12,393 nucleotides of DNA from Sedimentisphaerales bacterium (GTDB lineage: Bacteria > Planctomycetota > Phycisphaerae > Sedimentisphaerales > Anaerobacaceae). The notes beneath the pieces were generated by a model. It searched no databases. It was not told the DNA's origin and saw only the letters and a list, made by a program, of their open reading frames with translations. Shown here in pieces: positions 5,636 to 12,393 of the stretch. Both the position numbers and the translations under genes were made by a program. Location: contig DAOVMB010000031.1 of NCBI GenBank assembly GCA_030630905.1, positions 1 to 12,393 on the forward strand, read 5' to 3'. Position 1 is the stretch's first letter. Every line of letters begins with the position of its first letter.

Positions 5636-6970
5636 ATGACAGAACAAAATAACGAAGACAACAACAATTCGCCCGTCCCGGCACCGGAAAAACATATGGG
5701 CGATGAGCTTGATGCCGCCAGCAAGAGCTTGTCAGAGGCGCTGAGGATCAGCTTCATTATTCTGAAGGTAATCATGATTGTGCTGATCGTTGCTTTTCTG
5801 GCCTCGGGATTTGAAACAGTTGGCTCTGAAGAACAGGCGATTGTTTTACGATTCGGTAAGATTCGGGGCGCAGGCGAAAAAAGACTTCTCGGTCCGGGAG
5901 CACATTGGATTCTTCCATATCCAATCGATGAAATTGTGAAAATTCCTGTAAAGACCCAGGTGAACCTTTCCATCGACTCGTTCTGGTATTTTCAGACACA
6001 ATCAGAAATGCTTGCCGGGAAACAACGTCCGGTTCGCCCGGACAAACCACTGAATCCGCTGCGTGACGGTTATTGTATCACTCGAAGTGAAATGCGAACC
6101 GGGACAGTATCGGCAAATACCGGCTCCGATGGAAGTGACTACAACATAGTCCATACGAAGTGGCAGCTAACCTACCAGATTGACGATCCGGAACGCTTCT
6201 TCAAGAACGTTTATATCGAAGATTTCAAACCCGGCGACATTTACTTCGATGTGATTACAAAAAGCATAACGCCTCTTCTTAAAAACATGTTCGAAGGTAG
6301 CGTCGTGACAACAATGGTCAACTATACGATAGATGAGGCAATTTCAAGCCGGGGCAGAATCCCGAAACACGTCAAACGGTTGTTGCAGGAAAAGCTGGAC
6401 AAAATAGAAAGCGGCATCAAAATTGTATCGGTACAACTAATCAAGAGTGAATGTCCTCCACAGGTCAAAATCGCATTTGAGGCTTCCACAATGGCCAGTC
6501 AGAGAAGCGAAACAGAGGTCACCAGTGCCAGGACTTATGCCGAAAACACTCTAAACGAAGCCGGCGGCCCGGTCGCATTTGAACTTCTAAAGGGCAAGAA
6601 ATCGGTTAGCGAGCTTAGTGAACAGGAACAAGATCTGTTGTGGTCGCAATTGGCCGGTACCGCCCGGGAAAAAATCGCCGAAGCGCGATCCTATCGAGCG
6701 AGGGTCGTGGAAACAGCCAAAGCCAATGCCGATTATCTGGAGCGTCTGTTGCCCGAATACCGGCAGCGCCCGGAGCTTGTGATTCAGAAAATCTATCTCG
6801 ATGCCATAGAGCACATCCTGAGCAACGCGGACGAGAAATTTGTCATTCAGACTACCAAGGGGGCAAAGGGCACACAGATTCGAGCGCTGCTGAACAGAGA
6901 CCCATCGTTGAAGCTGAAAAAGAGCAATGAGCGATCAGAACAGGAAAATCAAGAAACGGCGATTCGCTGA
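5636..6970 (+). CDS. hflK: HflK-like SPFH protein (second HflK paralogue)
   Basis: A 444-residue protein. A polar, asparagine-rich N-terminus precedes one membrane segment (about 40-58) and an SPFH domain opening ETVGSEEQAIVLRFGKI (60-76) and GEKRLLGPGAHWILPYPID (80-98). The SPFH core continues with WQLTYQIDDPERFFKNV (176-192) and the HflK-type PPQVKIAFEASTMASQ (274-289), then a long charged helix (about 287-375). The stretch where HflK proteins usually read LTGDxNIV is altered: ITRSEM (148-153), about 15 Gly/Ser/Thr-rich residues, then YNIV. Its opening SPFH block resembles that of the 2640 gene, so the two are likely paralogues. It should assemble with HflC. No Shine-Dalgarno is visible before ATG 5636. 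I use the symbol for the family; orthology to E. coli HflK is not proven. Confidence 0.85.
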   Translation: MTEQNNEDNNNSPVPAPEKHMGDELDAASKSLSEALRISFIILKVIMIVLIVAFLASGFETVGSEEQAIVLRFGKIRGAGEKRLLGPGAHWILPYPIDEIVKIPVKTQVNLSIDSFWYFQTQSEMLAGKQRPVRPDKPLNPLRDGYCITRSEMRTGTVSANTGSDGSDYNIVHTKWQLTYQIDDPERFFKNVYIEDFKPGDIYFDVITKSITPLLKNMFEGSVVTTMVNYTIDEAISSRGRIPKHVKRLLQEKLDKIESGIKIVSVQLIKSECPPQVKIAFEASTMASQRSETEVTSARTYAENTLNEAGGPVAFELLKGKKSVSELSEQEQDLLWSQLAGTAREKIAEARSYRARVVETAKANADYLERLLPEYRQRPELVIQKIYLDAIEHILSNADEKFVIQTTKGAKGTQIRALLNRDPSLKLKKSNERSEQENQETAIR

Positions 6971-6986
6971 GCCTCATTTGGAAGAG

Positions 6987-7007
6987 GATACGAGAAACAA
7001 GAGACGA
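6987..7007 (+). repeat. Heptamer leader before the P-type ATPase gene
   Basis: Three consecutive 7-base units, GATACGA, GAAACAA and GAGACGA, end four bases before the ATG at 7012. A GAAGAGG purine run lies just upstream (6981-6987). The same layout is found before the genes at 9000 and 11626. Confidence 0.6.
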
Positions 7008-7011
7008 AATT

Positions 7012-8943
7012 ATGGCCCATGAACACCTACATCTTAAGGATGACATTGTCGCAGAACACACACACGGCAAGCAGATTCGTGTCAGCATGGCCCTGCTGGG
7101 GACTCTGGCCGGCGGAGTGCTGCTAATTAACAGCGGGATCGCAAAGTTCATTTATGGCGCCGGCAGTTTCAACACAGAGTTTTTGGCGATGGCCGGTGCA
7201 ATCCTGCTTGCTGCTCCGATTGTCCTGCACGCCATCAAGAGCCTCATACGCAGAGAAGCACACATGGATGAGCTGGTGGCCCTGGCCATCATCGCGGCCT
7301 TCGCAACACAAGAATATGCCACCGCGGGCGTCGTCGCCTTTTTTATGCTCGTCAGCGAGCTGATTGAAACGCGCACCGCCCTCGGCGCCCGTGCATCGAT
7401 CGAATCGCTCATCAAGCTGACGCCTACCATAGCAAATCTCATCGATGGCGAGCGTAGCGAAAAGGAAGTGAAAGTCAGCAGCCTGAAATCCGGCGATTGC
7501 GTGCGTGTCCGGCCGGGCGACAACATCCCCGCCGACGGCGAAGTTGCGAAGGGCCTCAGTTCCGTAAATGAAGCGACGATTACCGGCGAATCACTGCCCG
7601 TCGACAAGGTGCCGGGGATGCAGGTTTTTGCCGGCACAAATAACCTTACCGGCGTGCTGGATATTACCGTGACCAAGGCCGGAAAAGATACTACCCTCGG
7701 CAAGGTTCAATCGCTGATCATTCAGGCCGAGCAGACAAAAATCCCGATTATGCGGATCATCGACCGCTATGTGAAGTGGTACACGCCGACAATCCTGATG
7801 ATTGCCGGGATAGTCCTGTTTTTCACCCGCGATATGGACCGGGCGATTACGATCCTTGTTGTCTCGTGCCCCTGCGCTTTGATTTTAGCCACGCCGACGG
7901 CGATGGTCGCTGCGATTTCGGCATCCGCTCGTCTCGGCATCCTGATAAAAAATGTAGCCGACCTTGAGATTGCAGGTAAGATCACGGCGATGGTTTTCGA
8001 CAAGACGGGAACCGTTACGACCGGCCGGCTCTACGTGACCAAACTGACACCCGCAGAGGGCGTCGAACCGGGTGAATTACTGGCAGATGCAGCCTCAGCC
8101 GAGCAGATGAGTAAACACCCGGCCGCAAGAGCATTACACGAGGTCGCCAGGGAAGCAAATCTTTCCTTACCGGCGACAGAAAATTTCGAGGAGACGCCGG
8201 GCAAAGGAGTCACGGCAACAATCAATTCGGTAAGAATCATGGTCGGCAGGGATACCTTTTTGAAAGAAAACAATATAGATATCAGTAATATTTCCGATCC
8301 GGCTCTTCAAGAGGAACAGGGCTTCAGCACACTTTATGTAGCGAAGGATTCCAAGTGCATCGGCTGGATCGGCCTGCAGGACAAAACCAGACCCGAAGCC
8401 AAGCAAGCCGTCAAGGAACTACTCGATGTCGGCATAAAAAGAATCACGATGCTTACCGGAGATCGAGGCGAGGTGGCCGGCAGGGTCGCCGCCGAACTGG
8501 CTTGCACCGATTTCAAAGCACACTGTTTGCCCCAGGACAAACTGGCGATTGTCGAACAAATCAAGCGAGACGGCCATACTGTTGTGGTAGTCGGTGACGG
8601 CATCAACGATGCGCCCGCCTTGGCGGCAGGGGACCTGGGTATCGCAATGGGCGCCGCCGGAAGTGATGTGGCCATTAATTCCGCCTCGATCGCACTGATG
8701 AGCGACGACCTGACAAGGTTGCCTTTCCTCGTCCGGCTTTCGAAAAAAACCGGAAGAGTAATTTATCAAAATCTCGGCTTTGGAATCATTTTTATTATTC
8801 TGGGGATTGCCGCAGGGGCGGCGGCCTGGCTGACGGCGCCTTACGCCGCGGTTCTGCATTTTGCCGGCTCATTGATTGTCGTTTTCAATAGTGCTCGACT
8901 TGTCCGCTATGGAGAGGAACTCGACCACGGGCCTCATGTGTAG
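7012..8943 (+). CDS. P1B-type heavy-metal-translocating ATPase
   Basis: A 643-residue pump with all the catalytic marks of a P1B ATPase: TGES (191-194) in the actuator domain, the metal-binding CPC in TM6 (286-288), the phosphorylated aspartate in DKTGT (330-334), the HP dipeptide of the nucleotide domain (369-370), TGD (482-484) and GDGINDAP (528-535). About eight membrane segments fit the family. There is no N-terminal heavy-metal-associated domain; instead the first 20 residues are rich in histidine (positions 3, 5, 7, 16, 18), and the C-terminus ends DHGPHV. CPC fits Cu+ or Zn2+/Cd2+ export, but TM8 (LHFAGSLIVVFNSARL, 615-630) lacks the aspartate of ZntA-type Zn pumps and the Met/Ser pattern of CopA, so the metal is undecided. 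It is 41 bp behind the SPFH genes and in the same operon. Confidence 0.93.
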   Translation: MAHEHLHLKDDIVAEHTHGKQIRVSMALLGTLAGGVLLINSGIAKFIYGAGSFNTEFLAMAGAILLAAPIVLHAIKSLIRREAHMDELVALAIIAAFATQEYATAGVVAFFMLVSELIETRTALGARASIESLIKLTPTIANLIDGERSEKEVKVSSLKSGDCVRVRPGDNIPADGEVAKGLSSVNEATITGESLPVDKVPGMQVFAGTNNLTGVLDITVTKAGKDTTLGKVQSLIIQAEQTKIPIMRIIDRYVKWYTPTILMIAGIVLFFTRDMDRAITILVVSCPCALILATPTAMVAAISASARLGILIKNVADLEIAGKITAMVFDKTGTVTTGRLYVTKLTPAEGVEPGELLADAASAEQMSKHPAARALHEVAREANLSLPATENFEETPGKGVTATINSVRIMVGRDTFLKENNIDISNISDPALQEEQGFSTLYVAKDSKCIGWIGLQDKTRPEAKQAVKELLDVGIKRITMLTGDRGEVAGRVAAELACTDFKAHCLPQDKLAIVEQIKRDGHTVVVVGDGINDAPALAAGDLGIAMGAAGSDVAINSASIALMSDDLTRLPFLVRLSKKTGRVIYQNLGFGIIFIILGIAAGAAAWLTAPYAAVLHFAGSLIVVFNSARLVRYGEELDHGPHV

Positions 8944-8960
8944 CGTGGCAGGCATCGAGC

Positions 8961-8995
8961 GAAATAAGACACGCTTGAGGAGATACGAGACACGA
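8961..8995 (+). repeat. Heptamer leader before the ABC ATPase gene
   Basis: Five 7-base units: GAAATAA, GACACGC, TTGAGGA, GATACGA and GACACGA. They end four bases before the ATG at 9000. GAGGA within the third unit is the only Shine-Dalgarno-like run and lies about 18 bases from the start, farther than usual. Confidence 0.6.
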
Positions 8996-8999
8996 AACG

Positions 9000-10241
9000 A
9001 TGGAATACGCTGTTGAGACTTTTTCTTTGACCAAGATTTTTTCCGACTGGTGGGGTCGGACCAAAGTCTATGCTGTCGATAACCTGGACTTAAAAGTTCG
9101 TCCCAACGAAGTGTTCGGACTTTTAGGCCCAAACGGCTCGGGCAAAACCACGACCCTGAAAATGCTGCTGGGCCTGCTTCACCCGACAAAGGGCAAGTCC
9201 TTACTTCTGGGCGGTGACGGCGCAGACCCAAAGATAAACTGCAGAATCGGTTTTTTACCCGAAGAATCCTATCTCTACCGGTATTTGAACGCCCGCGAAA
9301 CTCTGGATTTCTACGGCAGACTGTTCGGCCTGCCCGCAAAAGTGCGAAAAATGCGTATCGAGGCACTGCTTGACATGGTCGGGCTTAAAGCCGTCGCCAA
9401 CAGAGCGGTTGGGACGTTTTCGAAAGGTATGGCACGCCGAATCGGCCTGGCGCAGGCGCTGATTAACGACCCCGATTTATTGATATTGGATGAGCCGACA
9501 ACGGGACTCGATCCCATCGGAACAAGGCAAATCAAGGATTTAGTCCTGAGGCTCGCAGAGCGCGGCAAAACAATTTTATTGTGCAGTCACCTGCTCGCGG
9601 ATGTCGAGGATATATGCGATAGAATCGCGATTATGTACGGCGGAAAAATACAAACCCAGGGCCATGTCAGGGAGCTTTTGCAGCAAACAAATAAAAGACA
9701 AATTACTACCGATGCCATCAGCGACGCGACCGTCGAGAAGATCAAGCAACTCGTTCGCGAAGAAGATGCCGACTGTGAGGTCACTTCTCCGATGGACAAA
9801 CTCGAAACATTTTTCATCAGGACGGTCACAGCCGCTCAGCAGCAGGCCCAGCCCACGAGCGGGGCGGTCAGCACGACCAAAATCGGCGATTTCCTGACTC
9901 AGCACGAGGCAGTGGAAAGCATACTTGATAAACTTGTTTCGGCGCCGATATCAAAGAATGCTTCCGGGGAAATTCCAGCAACGGAGAAAGTCGCTGCCGT
10001 CGAAAGTGCCAGGCCGAAAGCCGATGAACAGTTACTGAGCAAATTGACCAGCGCATCTGAGCCGTCCGAATCCAAAGCTGTTAGAAGAGAAATTAAAACG
10101 GAACCGGTCGAATCTCAACCTCGCCGGCAGGAGCAAGCCAGAGAGAATATTTTAGACAAGCTCACCGGCGGATCTGGCACAAAAAGCCAGGACAAGGATA
10201 AGACTGAAAAACCGCAGGCAGGAGATTCCGGCGATGCATAG
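9000..10241 (+). CDS. ABC transporter ATP-binding protein with repeat-bearing C-terminal tail
   Basis: A 413-residue protein. Residues 1-230 are a NatA/CcmA-like nucleotide-binding domain: Walker A GPNGSGKTT (43-51), a Q-loop region reading GFLPEES (84-90) with glutamate where glutamine is common, signature FSKGMARR (140-147), Walker B LLILDEP (160-166) and switch histidine in CSH (His197). It powers an ABC-2 exporter, most simply with the permease at 10234, which it overlaps by 8 bp, and perhaps with the divergent permease at 1490-2452. Residues 231-275 resemble the small C-terminal domain of such ATPases. Residues 280-413 are an extra, hydrophilic, probably disordered tail holding three copies of a short motif (E-x-[IL]-L-[DS]-K-L-[VT]). 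All ATPase motifs are intact, so activity is expected; the substrate and the role of the tail are unknown. Confidence 0.92.
   Translation: MEYAVETFSLTKIFSDWWGRTKVYAVDNLDLKVRPNEVFGLLGPNGSGKTTTLKMLLGLLHPTKGKSLLLGGDGADPKINCRIGFLPEESYLYRYLNARETLDFYGRLFGLPAKVRKMRIEALLDMVGLKAVANRAVGTFSKGMARRIGLAQALINDPDLLILDEPTTGLDPIGTRQIKDLVLRLAERGKTILLCSHLLADVEDICDRIAIMYGGKIQTQGHVRELLQQTNKRQITTDAISDATVEKIKQLVREEDADCEVTSPMDKLETFFIRTVTAAQQQAQPTSGAVSTTKIGDFLTQHEAVESILDKLVSAPISKNASGEIPATEKVAAVESARPKADEQLLSKLTSASEPSESKAVRREIKTEPVESQPRRQEQARENILDKLTGGSGTKSQDKDKTEKPQAGDSGDA
9915..10169 (+). repeat. Three protein-level repeats (ILDKL motif) in the ABC ATPase tail
   Basis: The tail encodes ESILDKLVS (residues 306-314), EQLLSKLTS (343-351) and ENILDKLTG (382-390), spaced 37 and 39 residues apart and separated by Ser/Ala/Glu/Lys-rich linkers. 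Each is a short amphipathic stretch suited to docking on a partner. Confidence 0.65.
10220..10224 (+). promoter_or_regulatory. Ribosome binding site for the downstream permease
   Basis: AGGAG sits nine bases before the ATG at 10234, inside the end of the ATPase gene. It supports coupled translation of ATPase and permease. Confidence 0.6.
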
Positions 10242-11589
10242 TATCTGGGCTGTCGCCATAAATACTATAAAACAGGCTTTGCGAATTAAAGTAGCCGTTG
10301 TTTTTACAATCCTTCTCATTGTCCTGTTGCCGGTCCTTGGTATTACCACCACAGGTGACGAGACGTTGAAGGGCAGACTGCAAACTTTTGTAAGTTACGC
10401 TCTTTCGCTGACAAGTTTCCTGCTCTGCCTGCTAACAATCATAATCTCAATCTATTCGGTAACAAGTGACATTGAGCAAAAACAAATATATACCGTTATC
10501 ACCAAGCCTATTCGCCGTTTTCAGCTTATCCTGGGCAAACTGTTCGGTGTGATAGTGTTGAACACAATTCTGCTCTGCCTGTTTTCAGCAATCATTTACA
10601 CAATAACTATTTACATGCCGAAATTCATTAACGTGCCGGAGTATGAGCTTATCGAGGCCAACAATGAATTTTTTACGGCGAGGGCATCCTTAAATGTTCC
10701 CGAAGTCGACGTTACCCGGGAGGTAACAGATAGATATAAGGAACTTGACCGAAGAGGCGAATTGCCTGCCAATGTACCACGAGAAGAAATCATCACCCAG
10801 CTTACCCAGCAGGCTCAACTCGCCAAACGCGCAGCCGGTGTCGGCCAGGTTTTGCTGTGGGATTTCGATAACGTCGAGTCCCTTGCGGAAAACATATTTA
10901 TCAAATTCAAATACGATGTCTCGGTAAGTCCGCCCGATTCACAGGTCTATGGCAGATGGTTCGCAGGCGACTACCAGTACTTTAAATACGGCACGCAAAG
11001 CAAGACCCCGATTTATGACGAGATGCATAAGCACTCTGTCCGGGATTTTCACGAAATAGAAATACCCGCCGAAGTTGTGCCGGAACATGGCCACCTGGCC
11101 GTCGCATTCATGAATGTCCCACTGAACAATGTGGCGATTATCTTCCCGCCGGACGGCCTGGAGGTGCTTTATAAAGCCGATTCGTTCGGCAACAATTTCA
11201 TTAGAGCGGTCCTGCTGATCTTGTTCCGTCTGATTTTCCTGGCTTGTTTGGGCATATTAGCCGCGTCTTTCCTCTCATTCCCAGTGGCGATATTGTTCTG
11301 TTTTGTGATCTTCTTTACGGCAAGTTTCAGCGGATTCGTTATCGAGTCCTTCGGCTTTCTGGGTGAAAACATCGGTACAATCTATTCTTACAGCCTTAAG
11401 TGGTTAATCCAGCTTTTGCCGCAGTTTGACAAGTTTAATCCAACAAAATTCCTGGTCCCCGCGCGATTGATAAGCTGGTCTTTCTTGGCCAAATGCGCCG
11501 TTTTGATGGTTTGTATTAAAGCATTTTTAATTCTCATATTGTCCTTAATCATTTTCAGTTATCGAGAAATTGCCAGGATCACAGTATAA
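10234..11589 (+). CDS. ABC-2 type transporter permease with large extracytoplasmic domain
   Basis: A 451-residue membrane protein. Membrane segments lie near 18-36, 53-76 and 102-128, then a long hydrophilic region (about 132-318), then further segments near 321-345, 347-369 and 415-442. The loop DIEQKQIYTVITKPIRR (79-95) is the ABC-2 coupling pattern and parallels the matching loop of the minus-strand permease at 1490-2452. The hydrophilic insert of about 185 residues between TM3 and TM4 should face the outside and starts with a charged helical part (160-200) followed by a beta-rich part (about 220-315). The 8-bp overlap with the ATPase gene makes the two an evident ABC pair. The substrate is unknown. 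The large domain may bind substrate or connect to an envelope partner such as the next gene product. Confidence 0.88.
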   Translation: MHSIWAVAINTIKQALRIKVAVVFTILLIVLLPVLGITTTGDETLKGRLQTFVSYALSLTSFLLCLLTIIISIYSVTSDIEQKQIYTVITKPIRRFQLILGKLFGVIVLNTILLCLFSAIIYTITIYMPKFINVPEYELIEANNEFFTARASLNVPEVDVTREVTDRYKELDRRGELPANVPREEIITQLTQQAQLAKRAAGVGQVLLWDFDNVESLAENIFIKFKYDVSVSPPDSQVYGRWFAGDYQYFKYGTQSKTPIYDEMHKHSVRDFHEIEIPAEVVPEHGHLAVAFMNVPLNNVAIIFPPDGLEVLYKADSFGNNFIRAVLLILFRLIFLACLGILAASFLSFPVAILFCFVIFFTASFSGFVIESFGFLGENIGTIYSYSLKWLIQLLPQFDKFNPTKFLVPARLISWSFLAKCAVLMVCIKAFLILILSLIIFSYREIARITV

Positions 11590-11601
11590 AGTTTGAGGTG
11601 T

Positions 11602-11622
11602 AATACAAGACACGAAGCAAGG
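11602..11622 (+). repeat. Heptamer leader before the last gene
   Basis: Units AATACAA, GACACGA and AGCAAGG follow a TTTGAGG run (11592-11598) and end three bases before the ATG at 11626. GACACGA is identical to a unit before the ABC ATPase gene. Confidence 0.5.
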
Positions 11623-11625
11623 ACT

Positions 11626-12393
11626 ATGTGTTTGCGTGATATAATAATCTGCTCTCTTTGTATTGCTCTTGCAGCCGGTCTGCTAATTGTCGCAGGTATG
11701 CAGCTCGATTCCATAAATCGCCAGCGTCAGGATATGGGCCTGATAATTGATACACCTGAAAATATCCCTCCCTCTCTGGCGTTTGCAACTATTGCAACGG
11801 GTGCTTTTCGCGGTCTGGTCGTGGATGTCTTGTGGATGCGTGCCGACAGGCTGAAAGACGAGGGTCAGTTCTTCGATGCAAGGCAGCTTGCGGAATGGAT
11901 AACCATCCTGCAGCCTCGTTTCGCATCGGTCTGGGAATTCCACGCATGGAATATGGCTTATAACATTTCGGTCGCCATCCCCGCAACCCAGCCCGATCAG
12001 CGGTGGCGATGGGTCAGAAACGGCTACGAACTGCTTCGCGACGAGGCCATCGATAAATACAAACTCAAGAACATAACGCTTTACCGCGAGCTGGCCCGGA
12101 TATTCCAGCATAAAGTTGGAGGGGTCTCAGACGATGCACATAAATATTACAAGCTTCAATTAGCAATGTCTTTGGAACCGCTGCTCCGGTCCGAAGATAA
12201 CCAGCTCGGACCGCAGGACAATCGGTATTTTGAAGCTCTTGCCAAAACTCCGATTAGCTGGCAAGAGATTGTTACGGACCCGAATGTGGCATCGCTGGTC
12301 AAAGCCCTAAAATCAGCAGATAACGTTTTTTCCGATGACGATGAATTTGTAAGCAAATACCTGTCACTGCGTCAAGATTCCCGCAGATTCAAC
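11626..12393 (+). CDS. Membrane-anchored conserved protein of unknown function, 3' end beyond window
   Basis: The frame is open from ATG 11626 to the window edge (256 codons, no stop). The N-terminus has one hydrophobic segment (about residues 6-24), either an uncleaved anchor or a signal peptide. Next comes a conserved-looking block with AFRGLVVDVLWMRADRL (about 60-76), then FFDARQLAEWITILQPRFASVWEFHAW, arranged like a tetratricopeptide-type helical pair. The remainder is helical and polar. I recall similar proteins encoded next to ABC exporters in Planctomycetota and related phyla, without a known function. It lies 36 bp after the permease and probably belongs to the same transport unit, on the outer face of the membrane. 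The start is not certain: AAGGA (11619-11623) is only two bases from the ATG but eight bases from an in-frame TTG at 11632. Confidence 0.75.
   Translation, partial: MCLRDIIICSLCIALAAGLLIVAGMQLDSINRQRQDMGLIIDTPENIPPSLAFATIATGAFRGLVVDVLWMRADRLKDEGQFFDARQLAEWITILQPRFASVWEFHAWNMAYNISVAIPATQPDQRWRWVRNGYELLRDEAIDKYKLKNITLYRELARIFQHKVGGVSDDAHKYYKLQLAMSLEPLLRSEDNQLGPQDNRYFEALAKTPISWQEIVTDPNVASLVKALKSADNVFSDDDEFVSKYLSLRQDSRRFN

Noticed and set aside
5440..5973. 177-codon antisense open frame spanning the junction of hflC and the second HflK-like gene
   Set aside because: Composition is that of a reverse-frame shadow, and it crosses two well-supported genes.
2640..6970. Calling the SPFH genes flotillin or stomatin
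   Set aside because: The middle gene has the HflC motif RMTAERNRRAE and the outer two have HflK-type openings; their length and order fit HflK/HflC better.
7152..7703. 183-codon open frame antisense to the P-type ATPase
   Set aside because: Serine/alanine-rich shadow of a strongly conserved ATPase coding region; no domain and no ribosome binding site.

Overview
The window looks like chromosomal DNA from an uncultured bacterium, most likely a planctomycete-type organism (Phycisphaerae-like). This is an inference, based on three things: the unusual HflK/HflC-type SPFH cluster; the membrane-anchored protein of unknown function behind an ABC exporter, which I recall from Planctomycetota and Verrucomicrobiota relatives; and intergenic DNA carrying degenerate 7-base tandem repeats. 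No rRNA or other marker gene is present to settle it. Composition is moderate in GC and even along the window. I see no tRNA, rRNA, CRISPR array or transposase.

Left part (1-1232, + strand): the 3' end of a HicA-type toxin cut by the window edge, a short GNAT acetyltransferase with the C-terminal cysteine motif of short N-acetylglutamate synthases, and a class I SAM-dependent methyltransferase. A five-copy heptamer array overlaps the end of the acetyltransferase and precedes the methyltransferase, whose true start is probably 672.

Middle left (1233-2639): a 147-bp palindromic, MITE-like element with perfect 10-bp terminal inverted repeats, a second heptamer array, and a minus-strand ABC-2 type permease (1490-2452). 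A 187-bp AT-rich divergent promoter region separates it from the main operon.

Main operon (2640 to the right edge, + strand): seven tightly packed genes. They encode a 7-TM HflK-like SPFH protein, HflC, a second HflK-like protein, a P1B-type metal ATPase without an N-terminal metal-binding domain, an ABC ATPase with an unusual C-terminal tail containing three short repeats, an ABC permease with a large extracytoplasmic domain, and the start of a membrane-anchored conserved protein. Two junctions overlap (4 and 8 bp); the other gaps are 18 to 56 bp. Three of the gaps carry the same kind of purine-rich heptamer leader.

The genes suggest a membrane-scaffold (SPFH) complex co-expressed with a metal exporter and an ABC exporter. 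One reading is export or delivery of a metal, or assembly of an envelope component, inside an SPFH microdomain. No FtsH protease gene, the usual HflKC partner, is present here. The joint function is inference and is not shown by the sequence.
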